DNA from: Benincasa hispida
Taxonomy: Eukaryota; Streptophyta; Magnoliopsida; Cucurbitales; Cucurbitaceae
Length of the DNA stretch: 64,000 nt
Assembly (NCBI RefSeq): GCF_009727055.1
Contig: NC_052357.1
Location: 6,400,881 to 6,464,880 of the forward strand
Direction: 5' to 3'
The first letter of the stretch is position 1; the number at the start of each line of letters is the position of its first letter. A program made the position numbers and the translations under genes. Shown piece by piece: positions 23,158 to 34,816 of the stretch. The notes below the pieces were generated by a model that made no database searches, was not told where the DNA came from, and saw nothing but the letters and a program-made list of their open reading frames with translations.

Positions 23158-25534
23158 TTAGAAGAAAATATAGGTTCCTACAAAATCCTTGGTACTTGGG
23201 ACACGCTACATGTTACACGATACTCGATGCATGATTCATGATGTACGATGCAGGATACGCGATACACAATACTATTTGCACGTTACTCAATATATTATGA
23301 GGCTTTACACTTTTTTCTTTCCACTCTCATACTTGCAATAGTTACTCACTGATGATCAAAATGCACCCTCACACGCACACACTCACTCTCTTAGCTACAT
23401 TTAAATGTTTCACATAATGTCGAGAGGAACAAAAAAAAAAAAGCTTGCATGAAACATTTACTTACTTGACGTGCAAGATTGATAGTCTATAGTTTTTCCA
23501 AATGGCTTCCTATCTGTTGATTTCTTCACAATATTGCAGGTGTGCTTTTTTGGAGGGAATGTGAATGAGTTTCAATTCTTTGGGAGTAATTTTCAAATGG
23601 TGTATTGTGTTCCTTTTGTTTTGTCTTTGTTAACAGAAAATTAATTCACTTCTCATTAAACTGATTGGAAAGGATTGTGGGAATTATCAGGAATTTTTCC
23701 CAATTTGTGTATGTTCGTACAATTGCATTAATTATAAAATAGAATAAACATGTGCTCGCACATGCATCGAGGAGTGAGGATCGTATATCGAGTGATCAAA
23801 GATCGTGTACGGTGAATTGAGGATGATGTGGTGAGCATCAATGAAGGTCATCATTTATCGAGCATCGTGTAATGAGTAATCATGTATCGTGAATCGAGTG
23901 GCCTCTCAATGTGCAGGCTAGCAGGTGGATTTCAAGGGCGAAATGGTAAACTCCCATAGGGTTGATGCAAGCAAAAGGTCAATTTTTGTTTGATTTCCAG
24001 TAGGTGACTTTTTTCATTGGATCCCCTGAAAGTGGGTCATCCATATAAAAATCCCATATAAAGTAAGACAAACCTACATACTGGTGTGTTATTTGTCACA
24101 CACCACATTGCTTATGTCAAATAATGATGAGAGTGGAAGTTTCAATATTTGAGAGCGAGACGCTTACTCTATTCAAGTCATATCGACGTATCTATAGACC
24201 ATAGGACATCCAAATTAGGGTTTCAAAAATTGGGTTAGGTTGATTCTCAATTCATTAGGGTTGAGAATGCATTGGGCATGCTTCATTTACTAAACATCGG
24301 GGCGATGGCCAACATCAAGGGTGAGCAACCTCTCCTCCAAGCTCATTTGGGTAAACATAATGTGGTTTTAGCTCGAGGCAAGCCCTTTCCTAGTTTGGTT
24401 GCTTATGAATTTGGTTCTTTGGTCTAAAATCACCTATAACCCGCCATATATTTCATTGAGGCGACTTTTTAGTAAACATTATTTGTTAATATTTATCAAC
24501 ATAGAGCAGTTTCTCTTAAAACTACTTTAAAATATATTGAATCTGTCATAAACCCAGGCACAATCTAGTTTTTTCTCCCCTATGGTATTTTTAGATCACA
24601 CACTAGAGAAGACCAATATTAGACAAAATGTTCAAAATCCATTCATTTTCTCTTTTTTTTTTTTAATCTTACTCGTCATATTTTATTTATTTATTTATTC
24701 TTTTGTATTTTTTATTTCCCCACATCTAATTCATTGAATGCAAATAAAGGGATGATGATTTATTCATGTGAAAAAGCTCCAAATCCTACCCCACATTTAG
24801 TGGTGAGAAAAGCAGAGAGATGGATAAAGATAGATACAATAATGTTAGTATAAAGTTTAAAGGTGAGGAGTAAAGAACAATTTTGGTAGATTATTGAAAG
24901 TTATGGTTTGGTTGGTAAACAATTTTCTATTTCATCGAGACATATTTGTCCATTTATATTTGTCTTTTATTTTTTTTCACTAGTAAACAAAAAGATAAGC
25001 TCTCAAAAGCAAACTTTTGGGGTTGAAAAATATGTTTTGTTCTTAATCACTCTGTAAAAAAGTTAATATAATCCTCACGTGCTTATTTGAATGTGAAAAG
25101 CATACCATTAAAGCTCTCACTAATTTACAAAAGCATGTAGAAAGAATTTCTAAAACTCAGCTACAATTCACAAACATTTACGAAATCAAAGAACAACAAA
25201 TATTAAGAATATAATTTGACAAGAAGTTTGATTCTATATGTTTCACGTCTACTTACTTGAACATAATATCTCGAATATTCTTTTGTTAATATCAAAAAAA
25301 TGAACTGTAAACATACATAACCTAAGCATAAGGTCAACTATTCTTTCATATTGCATCGAAAATTTCTTTAAGGGGGGAAAAAAATACATATTATGATTGG
25401 GATAATATTTGTTAGGAAGGCATAATTGTTGGAAGAGTGGGAGATTAATGAACTATAAGTGTAATATATAACACAAAATAGCAACCAAATTTAGAGAGAT
25501 AAAACAATTAACCTATGGTAAAAGCAAAACCATG
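23158..25534. other. AT-rich intergenic region downstream of the JAZ gene
   Basis: No gene is seen. Near 23200-23290 and 23760-23900 the sequence is cryptically repetitive, built from shuffled GATAC/ACGATGC and ATCGTGTA/ATCGAG pieces. The rest is ordinary AT-rich DNA with poly-T runs. The JAZ 3' UTR should lie immediately left of 25535, but I see no decisive poly(A) signal. Confidence 0.5.
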
Positions 25535-28473
25535 TCATAAGTTGAGATCCAAATGCCTTGGAAAACCTTCTTCAGCTTCAGCTTCAGGCTCAGGCTCATT
25601 GGCTGAGCTGCTTCCACTTGCTTTAGAAGCAGCCTCAGGTTGTTGGTTCACTTGGTATGGTGCTCTTATTACAGCCCTAATCATAAACAACACTGCTTAA
25701 TCAATCTCATGAACAAAAATATGGCAATAATAAAACTATGTCCTTAAGAATAGAATAGTGGTTATAATTAACCCCTCGAACTTTCATAATGTTATAATGA
25801 TTTTAGAAAAAAACTTGAAAACACGTAGAAATTATTCATTAAACTCTCGACCTATAATGATTAATAGTTGTGATCACATCAAAAACAAACCCAACTATCA
25901 ATCTTTAAGTCAAAACGAATCTAACTCAATTGATATAAAGTTTGCACTAACGACATTCATGTTAGAAATTCAGTTTATTCCTCCCCACATATTAAAAGAA
26001 ATACTATCAATCTTGTAATAATGAGGGATTTGAAAAGGGAGATAATTTCTCAAATTGAAAGTGCAATGGTCCTATGGTAAAATCCTTATATTTGCTATTT
26101 TATTGGGGGGAAACAAGGATAAAGAAGGAGAGTTATTTGTTTCTTTTTTTTTTTTTTCCCAATACCTTGAAAACAGTATTTTTCTAATTTTCAATGTTCA
26201 GCTTTGGGTTAAAAATTGTTCGTTGGCTTTTAAACTCCACTTTCATTGTTTGGGAACACATTTTCAGAAGCAATTACCAAACATTTTCAACCTCTACAGT
26301 GAATCATTTCTGTGTAACAAGGCAAACATCTACAAATTGACCCTTAACTTTTACCATCTTTTACTTCTCATCATGTTTATATGGCTAAAATCTTGTCACA
26401 TAGACTGAATTCCATTTTTTCTTCTTCTTCTATGTTACCTGAATTGGGTAAGATTTTCCTTGTCCTTTTTCAATTTCTACTTGGCCACTGGAAAGACTTT
26501 TGGGCCAAATTCCTTAGAAAATATTTAAAATGACTTAGAATTAAAAATAGAGAGAAAAAAAAAAGAATCGGATAATTTGGTAGGTACACCAAAAAAAAAA
26601 AGTTTTGGTTCCAAAGATTTTAAAAAAAGTTTTAAATAAATCCTGTCTGATTCACATGATTTATTAAATAAAGACTAAAATCTAAAATATAAGAAGCACC
26701 ATCCTCTTTTCCATTTGATTAAAAAAATATACCTCTATTATTTTAAAAGTTTCAAATCTTTGAGTCTCCGAGAATCCATTAAATAGACGAAAATCGTGAT
26801 TTAAAATGACGTGTGATAATAACTCGAAAACTCGAACAACAACACAATATTATAAATAGAAATATTTATGAATGAAAGAATCAATATAATAACTTTTGAA
26901 AAAATAGGAGTATTTTTCAAATAAATGAAAGTTAGGGTGTTTTGTGTAATTTAGGATCTAGAAAACAGGGTTCCAAGTAAATCCTACTTAAAACTTGATT
27001 GATAATAGGTATAATAAATCATATCTAGGATGAAGTGATAAAAAATAGTAAATTTATCATAATATCGAAAACCAACCAAACACTATTTTCGCTAAAAGGG
27101 AATAGAAAACCAAATCAGGATCTAAATATTAAACAACAATTTTAGTGAAACAAATAGACAAAATGGTAACCAGAGTGCTCTCTTCAATTTCAATAAATAA
27201 AGAGGGAAAAAGAAGGGGGGGAAATATATATATATATATATAAAAGAACATACCTGTCTTTTCTCTTCTCAAGAAATCGGTGAAGGGAAGCCCTCCTAGC
27301 AATGGGTAAATCTGCTCGATCAAAAAAGAAAAAGGAAAAAAAAAAAAAAAAAAACAGATCCAATTAAGAACACCAAATCAAGATAATCAACCAGAATTCA
27401 TATTTGAAATTTCTATGTTCATGGCGGTTATTACCAGAAGATTTTTTTGCTTCCGTATGCGGTTTCAGTTGCTGTTCCGGTGCCGGCTTCACCGAAGCTT
27501 GAGTTTTGGACACCAGATTTGGCTCGCCGGTGGGAGAATTACTGTTAGGTTTTTCCAAAGCAGAACAGAATCTGTTAGGGGCGGCGGTCGCGGAGGGGGC
27601 GATGGCAGCTGGAGGAGCAGTGGCGGAGGTGGAGCTGCGGCTTCCTTTATCGGCCAAGGCCATGATCTCCTTAGCCCTTTCGTTAGGAAAATCATCGAAC
27701 ACCAAAACTTTTCCGGCGTAGAATATGGTCATTTGAGCAGTTGCAGGCTCCGGTGTGGCCGGTCTCCTAAATCAATCGCCATGAAAATAATCAGAAATTA
27801 GAACTCCATTTTAATCAGAAATTAGAACTCCGTTTTATAGGGATATAATTTAACCTAATTTTCTTCTTCATTTCGATACTTTTCTAATAAATTTAAAATT
27901 CATTCAATTGAAAACGGAAATTAGCCCTAAAAGTTGGGGGATACTAAAGCACCTGAACTCGCCCTTATTGATGCCGTTATTGGAGAACCCCGAGGAAGGA
28001 AATCCGACGAACTTCGCCAGGTTATCTTTTGGCTGCAGTGTAGCGTCGGAAGAATTGTCCGTATTCGCGGTCGACGGCGGCGGAGGCGGCGGCGACGGCT
28101 TGGCCTTTTCGAGTTCATCTATATCGTATCCCGAAAAAGGGAGGGGGAAATCTCGGGTAAGTTCAAGAGGAGTGGAATTCGATTATCTCGGCGAAGATCT
28201 AAAAATTCTGAGGGTTTTTCAAAATTCTTAAAAAAAAAAAAAAAACAGAAACCAATTTGTTCCTTCAAACCAAACAATAACCAAATCAATAATACCTCTC
28301 GGCTTCTTCCTGGGAGCCATATCGGAGCTCAAATTGGTGAGAGTCCGTTTCTCCTTCAAGAACCGGCTCAACAGGCTACAGGTCTGAGCAAAATTCGATT
28401 TCTCCAGCCGCTTCGCCAGCTGCTGCCGGTCGGAAAATCTCCCATCTCCGTCAGCGTCAGATGGATTCGACAT
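25535..28473 (-). CDS. JAZ (TIFY10-like): JAZ/TIFY transcriptional repressor of jasmonate signalling
   Basis: Five exons: 28296-28473, 27953-28118, 27435-27766, 27254-27311, 25535-25676. All introns are GT-AG and phases agree, giving 291 codons from ATG 28473 to TGA. JAZ proteins sit on MYC-type factors in the nucleus, recruit TOPLESS through NINJA, and are destroyed through COI1 when JA-Ile rises. Visible parts: N-terminal FAQTCSLLSRFLKEK (about 28-42, cf. the MYC-binding helix of JAZ1/2); Pro-rich linker; TIFYAG at 128-133 within a ZIM domain (to about 157); LPIAR degron at 227-231; Jas motif at 234-252 fitting SLx2Fx2KRx2Rx5PY exactly; acidic tail; final LDLNL, an EAR motif (LxLxL). The last intron (1577 nt) divides the Jas motif. 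The first in-frame ATG is used; only a TTG lies upstream in the frame. Numbering within the JAZ family is not certain. Confidence 0.95.
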
Positions 28474-28754
28474 GACAAACAACAACAAAAAGAATAAGAA
28501 TGAATCAGAAGCTCCAAAATCTACCCGGTGGTTGCTGAACCTTACGATTGAAGAAGTGAGTAATGAAGGTTTTGCCGGCGAGAGAAACGCCGTGCTCCGG
28601 TGGACAGAGACGGCAGAGATGAAGAAGACGGGGAATATAACAGGTCAAGTTTCTTCACATTTCCAATTGGTAAAGGAATTGGTATCTCTTTCTCTCTCTG
28701 TCTGTGGCTTTGAAAAAGTATTACTTAGCAATAAAAAAAATGAGGAGTTTTAAG

Positions 28755-28760
28755 CACGTT
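28755..28760 (-). promoter_or_regulatory. G-box variant (AACGTG) upstream of the JAZ gene
   Basis: AACGTG on the minus strand lies 282 bp upstream of the JAZ start codon. MYC2-class factors bind CACGTG and the variant AACGTG, and JAZ genes are usually themselves jasmonate-induced. The match is six bases, so chance is possible. Position and orientation relative to the gene fit a promoter element. Confidence 0.4.
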
Positions 28761-29322
28761 TTTTTGGAGCAAATTCTTTTTTTTATTATTTTTTTCCTTT
28801 GCTATTGCCAGAATAAAAGTCCAAGGAAAGAACTGTGACCATGACCAAGACCCTTTTTTTTCCATAATTTTCAATTTGATGCTTAATTTAAACCTTTCTT
28901 AAAAAATAATTCAATAAATGATAGTAGTTGCAATTACATCTCCAAATTTTAATTATAAAATAAAAAAAAGTGGATCCTCAAAGTTACAATTTTGATTATT
29001 ATGTAAATGTAAAACTCTAATTTTAACACTTATTCAATTCTAATTTTTTTTTTCAAGAAAACCATAAACATAAAAACTCTAATCCTAAAAAAATTAATAA
29101 CACCCCAAATGGAAAAAAAAAAAAAGGAAAAGGAAAAGAAAAGCAAAAACCACTTCTATAAATTTAAGTGCTCTATTCTTTCAGTGTAAATTTGATGTAT
29201 AATTGTGATTGTGATTATATTTTAAAGGTGATTTATGCCATTGGTCCAAATATTTAAAATTTGTTAAAAATTAGTTTAATATATCAAAATGAGTTTAACT
29301 CAGTTGATGTAAGGTGATTAAT

Positions 29323-29326
<4 letters not shown>

Positions 29327-29381
<55 letters not shown>
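29327..29381. repeat. Compound microsatellite (A)n(AG)n
   Basis: A run of roughly 28 A residues passes directly into about 13 AG dinucleotides. It lies about 0.9 kb upstream of the JAZ start codon. Such tracts are length-variable. Confidence 0.9.
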
Positions 29382-29386
<5 letters not shown>

Positions 29387-30605
29387 CCATACCTTTTGTA
29401 CTACAAAAGAATTATATATATTTTTTTTATTACTATGCTACTTGACTATTATTTAACACAAAATATTAAGAAATTGAATTCACCTGTTTAATAAAATTAA
29501 AATTTTAAAGTGACAGATTGATGTATTCAAATATGTCAACTAGTTTTATTTATAGAGATTTTCAAAAATAAAAAATAAGAGAACCTATTTACACAAAATA
29601 ACACAAATTTAATATTCTTTAATAGAGACTAATAGAAGTCTATTAGTATTTTTTATTATTTATATAAATAGTTTGATATTTTTTCTATCGGTAAAAATCT
29701 ACCTTTATTTATTTATTTATTGGACATATGTTTATCAATTTTTGTTTTAAAAATGAAGTTGAAAATTCCAAAAGATTTAGATTGAGACAGGATAAAAGAC
29801 TTATGATTGATAAATTTAGTCTATTAGTAATGTATTAAATTTAGACTTTAATAGTACTAAAAAAATATCCTTTATAAAAAAAATAAATATAATATCATAA
29901 TTTATGGTGGGCCAGATTTTACCCTCCATCTTTCATTTCTGCTAAGCACATGGGCTGGGGAGGAAACTGGAAGCCTCTATCTTTTTCTCTCTCTTGTTGT
30001 GTGAAAATAATAAACATGTGGTGGTGTTGAATTGGCAAAAATATGAATTTTTATTTCATAATTGGGGTCAATGTTGTTGTTATTATTATTATTATTTTTA
30101 AAAAGCTACAATGTCATGTTATATGATCTTGCATCATATTTTAATTTTCAAGAATTTTATTTCAACCTCTGTATAATATATGTTGTTAAACATATTTTGG
30201 CCCTGAATATTTAAGGGGTTCTTCTTTATGCTTGGTTTGGAATTGTTATAATTTTTTAAATAGTTGTTATCGATTTAATATTGGTTAAATATCAACTTTA
30301 GACTTGAATAAGTTGGTTAGCATATATTTGGTAATACTAAATTATTGTACTTATTACGGAAATTTGCAATTTTCTTTATAATTTATAGATTTTAAATAAT
30401 TTTTTTAAAATATTATATTTTGTTTGGGTCGGATTAGTTGTTAAGTAGTAAGGAAAGACTTTTTTTTTTTTTTCAAAAATCAATACGGTGTGTGATTTTT
30501 AAAAAAAAAATGGTTGCAAAATCTACTACAAAAAATTCGAATGTAGATTTCGGTTATGCAAGAAATATATTCTTTGGAAGGATAAAATTGAAAATTAAAA
30601 ATTAA

Positions 30606-30921
30606 AGCTTCGTTTGTTAGCCATTTGATTTTTGTCTTTTGTTTTTGAAAAAAAGTTCATTTTATCATATTTTTTACCATAATAATTTGTATCTTTATTA
30701 AGTATAATGGTTAAATTCTTAGTTAAATTCCAACTTCTAAAAGCTACATTTTTGAAAACTACTTTGTGTGAGTTTCTCAAAATTTGGCTTGATTTTTTAA
30801 CTAGGGTAAAATGTAGATAACAAATAAAGAAATTTCGAGGTTCAAGTAGTGTCCATTGACTTAATTTTAAAAAAAAAAAAAAAACAAAAACAAAAATCAA
30901 AATAATTACCAATCAGGACTT
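30606..30921. mobile_element. MITE-like element with GTTTGGTAA-type ends
   Basis: The left end is AGCTTCGTTTGTTAGCC and the right end ATTACCAATCAGGACTT. The ends are imperfect inverted repeats of the motif seen more clearly at 36361-36637 (TCTCGTTTGGTAA...TTACCAAACGGGA). The interior is T-rich then A-rich with the shared phrase 'AGTTAAATTCCAACTTC'. It has no coding capacity. Confidence 0.55.
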
Positions 30922-31612
30922 AAATTACTTCTAATTTTACAAGAATTTAAAAGTTAGTAGGGAACCGATTTTCAAACCTGCATGATATAAACATGCGTTT
31001 AAAAGGTGATTTTGATAGATCTAATTACAATTTATTTTACCAAACATAAAAAAATTGTTAGGATCATTTCAAAATCAAGTTTAACCTCCCAAAATTAATA
31101 TCAAACACACACGTAATCTTTAAATTTTCAAAATATTTATTTTGATACCTAAAACCTTGGTGTTTATTCTGTTTTAATTCCTAAGCTTTCATAAAAATTT
31201 ATTTAGTTCTTAGACCTTTCTAAAAACAATAATTTACCTTTTGATTTGCTAAATTATTTTTTTATCTAATTTTCACATGTTCATTGTTCAACTTCAATTT
31301 ATGTTGTAAAATCACATTCGTATGAACATGCCAATACACATACTCAGTGATTGAAAAGAAAAAGAAAAAAAGGGACTAAATTAGCTATCATTTAAAAATT
31401 CATGCATTAAAATAGGTATTTTAAAAGTTTTAGAATGAAAATGAAATATATACAAAAGTTTAATTAATTAAATAAATATCTTAAAAATTTAGAGGGTGTT
31501 TGACTCATTATTTGGTCCACCAACTTTAAATGTTAAGTTGGTGGAGTTGAGTTGGTATATTTTACCACTGACCCAAACTTTCCTTTCTTTCCATATTTTT
31601 AGTGGCTCCACC
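30922..31612. other. AT-rich intergenic DNA with 'TTAATTCCTAAGCTTT'-type repeat arms
   Basis: Around 31090-31250 the sequence repeats phrases like 'TTTAGTTCTTAGACCTTT', also seen at 35400-35560, 39020-39620 and 43250-43400. These look like arms of old foldback elements. No gene is seen. Confidence 0.45.
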
Positions 31613-32373
31613 TATGAAGCACAGATATAGATACGGCTACATGATACGAATACGATCGAATACGGCGATTCGTCAATTTTTGAAAAACTAATATACGAAT
31701 ACATCTAAGGACGTTATTTTTTATATATTTTTTTAATATATATATTTCTAAAAAAACGAGGATACTGATACGTTGAAGATACATTTTCTTTTTCTGTAAA
31801 AAAAAATCTAGGATATAGATAAATTTAGCATACAAGTTAATAACAATAGCACAAAATAAAAAACAAATATTGAAATACAATAAAAAAAAAAAAAAAAAAA
31901 AAAACATCTAAGATGTTGAAGTACAACAGTTAATAAAATGCAATAGAAAAGTAACTCGTATTGCAAATAAGAAGAAGAAGATTAGAGGGAAAAATATGAA
32001 GATAAACGAAAAAAATCTTCATTGAATTGTTGAAGATATCCAAATGATTTATATTTTAGTGGACTTTGTGGAGACTCAAATGTAAAGATGGAGATTAGAC
32101 GATTATAGTCTAGGGTTTGGTCCATTATTTATTTATTTTTTCCGTTTAGTTTTGAATTTGAGTAGTGAGTTTTCTAAATAGGTTGTTTAGTTTTAGATAG
32201 GGAAAGATTATATGAGTTGTCTGTCTTTTTTTTCAAAAAAAAAAAAATATGCGTAGAAATAGATATGTCAAATCGCGTGTCAGATACGTATTTGGAAAGT
32301 ATCTGGAAGTATCGGTATGCGATACATGTCTGATACTGATTCTTTGCCTCACATGAAGTGTTTATGCTTCATA
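31613..32373. mobile_element. Non-autonomous Mutator-like element
   Basis: It begins TATGAAGCACAGATA and ends TGTTTATGCTTCATA, an imperfect terminal inverted repeat of 15 bp. The flank GGCTCCACC (31604-31612) resembles GGTTCCACC just right of the element (8 of 9 match). A 9-bp duplication is the Mutator signature. The interior carries scrambled GATACG/ATACGTATC motifs at both ends and no transposase. A second, 5'-truncated copy lies at 47628-48056. Confidence 0.6.
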
Positions 32374-32395
32374 GGGTTCCACCCATCGCCCACTG

Positions 32396-33125
32396 TCACA
32401 CTCCAAGAACTAACCCTAGACTCCAACGACCAGTTCTAATGACAACTCCGACGACCAACTTTGGGCCCTGACAACCACCTCCATTAACAACTCCAACGAC
32501 CAACTCTGGGCTCCAACAACTACCTCCAATGACATTCCAATGACGAAATCCGAAATCTGATAACCACCTCCGATGACAGTTCCGGCGACCAACTCCGACA
32601 ACCAATTATGGCATCCGACAACCACTTTTAGTAACCCAACTCCGACAACCACCTTCGTGCTACCAACTTCGACGACCAATTGACTCTGACAACAAACTCC
32701 AATGACCAACTCCGACAATCACCTTCATAGGTTCCGACAACCACCTCTGACTACAAACTCCAATGAAAACCATCTTCAATGATCACCTTTCACCGAGCAA
32801 CTTCGACAACCAACTCAAGACTTCGACAACCATTTTTGACGATAAACTCCGACAACTAACTCTAATACCACCTTCATGCACTAACTTTGGGCTCCGATAG
32901 TCACCTCTAACTATAAATCTCCAACGAGAATCATCTTCGATGATCAACTTCAATGACCACTTTCGCCCGACCAACTACGAGATTCGAAAGCCACCTCCGA
33001 TGACAAACTTTGATAACCAACTCCAATACACCTTCATATGACCAACTTCAGGTTTCGACAATCACCTCTGACTACAAACTCCAGTAAAAATCGTCTTCGA
33101 TAATCAACTTCGACAACCACTTTCG
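32396..33125. repeat. Degenerate minisatellite (CTCCGACRACCAA-type units)
   Basis: About 730 bp are built from short units resembling 'ACTCCGACGACCAACTTT' and 'TCTGACAACCACCTC', arranged in a looser higher-order pattern. The phrase 'CTACAAACTCCAATGAAAACC' and close variants recur near 32752, 32910 and 33075. The minus strand stays open for 100 codons (VVVGVG, SWSLEL repeats), but that is a by-product of the repeat. It directly follows the Mutator-like element. Confidence 0.8.
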
Positions 33126-34249
33126 GCTACTATAAAACTGATGACTTTTAAAGTATATTGTAAGGTTGTTGATTATATACAAAATATTATCTTGTCTACA
33201 TTAGATGCAATATTTATATGTAATGAATTTACATATCAAATGAGTGTTAAGAATATTTAGATAAAAAGTATGTAACATTTAACAGAAAAACCATAAAATG
33301 AATTTTTTTTCCTGAAACATTTTCTAGCTAGAACTAGTAAAAAAATAGAGACTTGTTATTTGATGATCCTCCAAATTTAGAGGAAATGAAGGTGAAACTG
33401 TTGAAAGAATGTGGTGACATTCCATTGGTTGTTACGATGATAAGGGAGATTTAATTAAAAAAATTCACGACATAGTAAAAGTATAGAGCAACAATAGGAA
33501 GAAGGAAAAAAAAAAGATGATAATGAAATTCATGGAGAAAAATTAGCTAGAATCAAAAGTTTTGATTTCGCTTTAGTTTATCATTTTATTTAACCATATT
33601 TCGATTAGAAATGTAATGGATTAATTATTGTTCATTGCCAAAAAAAGAAAGAAAGAAAAGTTTTAAAAAAATTTTAAAAAATGCAATTCATATTTCATTT
33701 AAAGAAAGATCGATAGAATTATTGCATAAAAAAGTTTCAAAACAAAAATAGTAATCATAAAAACATATTATTTAGAGTTCAAAAAATTGCATCAGATACT
33801 TAAATATATGAACTCAACTCTACATTATAATCACAGACATCTAGAAATATATGAACTTCATACATCTTATCTTAACTCGACGTCCCAAGTAATTCCTTAA
33901 CAATAAAAAATGATATTATTATGGAAATTTAAAGCTCAAAATAAGCTGATTGAATTCGGTTATTGGAAAAAATGAGAGCACGTCCTTTAAATTAAAAATA
34001 AAATAAACTGAAAAAGAAAAAGCGCGTGAGGAGGAGAGTGGACGTTAGATGATACCGATTTTCTTGTTGGGTTGAGTCGAGCACGGGTCTTCAATCTTCA
34101 TTAATAAAGCCTTTTTTCGCCTCGTGTCTTTTATATTTCCCTTAACTATGGAAGGTAAATTACAAGTAAATCCTTTTGATTATGAAATTTTTAGATTTTT
34201 TTGTAAGTAGGTATCAAAACATTAAAATTATCTGACAAACTTTTAATTT
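33126..34249. other. Intergenic DNA without recognisable features
   Basis: AT-rich sequence with short poly-A runs. Around 34020-34140 it is briefly less AT-rich (GCGCGTGAGGAGG), but no open frame or splice pattern supports a gene. Confidence 0.4.
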
Positions 34250-34430
34250 GGGTTGTTTTCAAATATAGAAAAATAGACTAATTTATTTATAAAATATAGT
34301 AAAATTTCACTGTTTATCTGTGATGGACATTGATAGACATTTATCAATATACCATCAGTGTCTACCGTTGACACTAATATTTATCAGTAGTATTTTGTTA
34401 TACTTGAAAATAATTCAAGTAATTTTGTCA
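34250..34430. mobile_element. MITE-like element with GTCTATC/GATAGAC motifs
   Basis: It opens with 'TTTCAAATATAGAAAAATAGAC' and contains repeated 'ATAGACATTTATCA' and 'GTGTCTACC' pieces. It closes with 'TATTTTGTTATACTTGAAAATA', an inverted counterpart of the start. The same architecture occurs at 61780-61955. There is no coding sequence. Confidence 0.6.
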
Positions 34431-34740
34431 TTTAAAATAATTATCCTCTTATTTTATGTTCAATAAATCGTAAATTTTAAAAAAATTGTCAAATAAAATT
34501 TTAAGTTGTCTATGTTTTTCTCTTTTAAATTTGTTATTATATTGAAGGTTGTCTTATGCAAGGTTCGAGGTTCATAGGTGGCCCAAACAGGAAAATAGGG
34601 ACCAACATAAGAGTCCACTCATCCCAAAAGAGAAAATCAAATTCTCGGATTATAGGTTGACCGACTGAGCCCGTGTAGTTTTACCAAAGGGAAAATGATT
34701 AAGTTGAACTCACCGTTGGCATTTTGCAACCTCGAGGGTC

Positions 34741-34816
34741 ACACCTACTTAACACCACCAACATTATATGTAACCCCACACCTACTTAACACCACCAACA
34801 TTATATGTAACCCCAA
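34741..34816. repeat. Tandem duplication of about 37 bp
   Basis: The unit starting ACACCTACTTAACACCACCA and ending TATGTAACCCC occurs twice in succession with no difference that I can see. Identity that complete points to a recent duplication. It sits in a low-copy-looking stretch (34560-35060) that is not otherwise annotated. Confidence 0.85.

Larger units (their letters stand above)
28474..30605. other. JAZ upstream region and intergenic DNA
   Basis: The first 300 bases hold the likely 5' UTR, including a CT-rich tract at 28683-28705 (GA-rich on the mRNA strand). Beyond 28760 the DNA is AT-rich with poly-A/T runs and a compound A/AG microsatellite at 29327-29381. No further gene is seen. 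Short ORFs on the other strand across the JAZ exons are shadows. Confidence 0.5.

Noticed and set aside
27506..28231. Several open frames on the plus strand (27506-27721, 27908-28231, 27934-28497)
   Set aside because: They overlap JAZ exons 1-3 on the opposite strand. The minus-strand frame carries all JAZ motifs and proper splice sites. These are shadows.
32396..32718. Minus-strand open frames with Val/Gly/Ser repeats
   Set aside because: They arise from the period of the minisatellite. No start context, domain or splice structure supports a protein.
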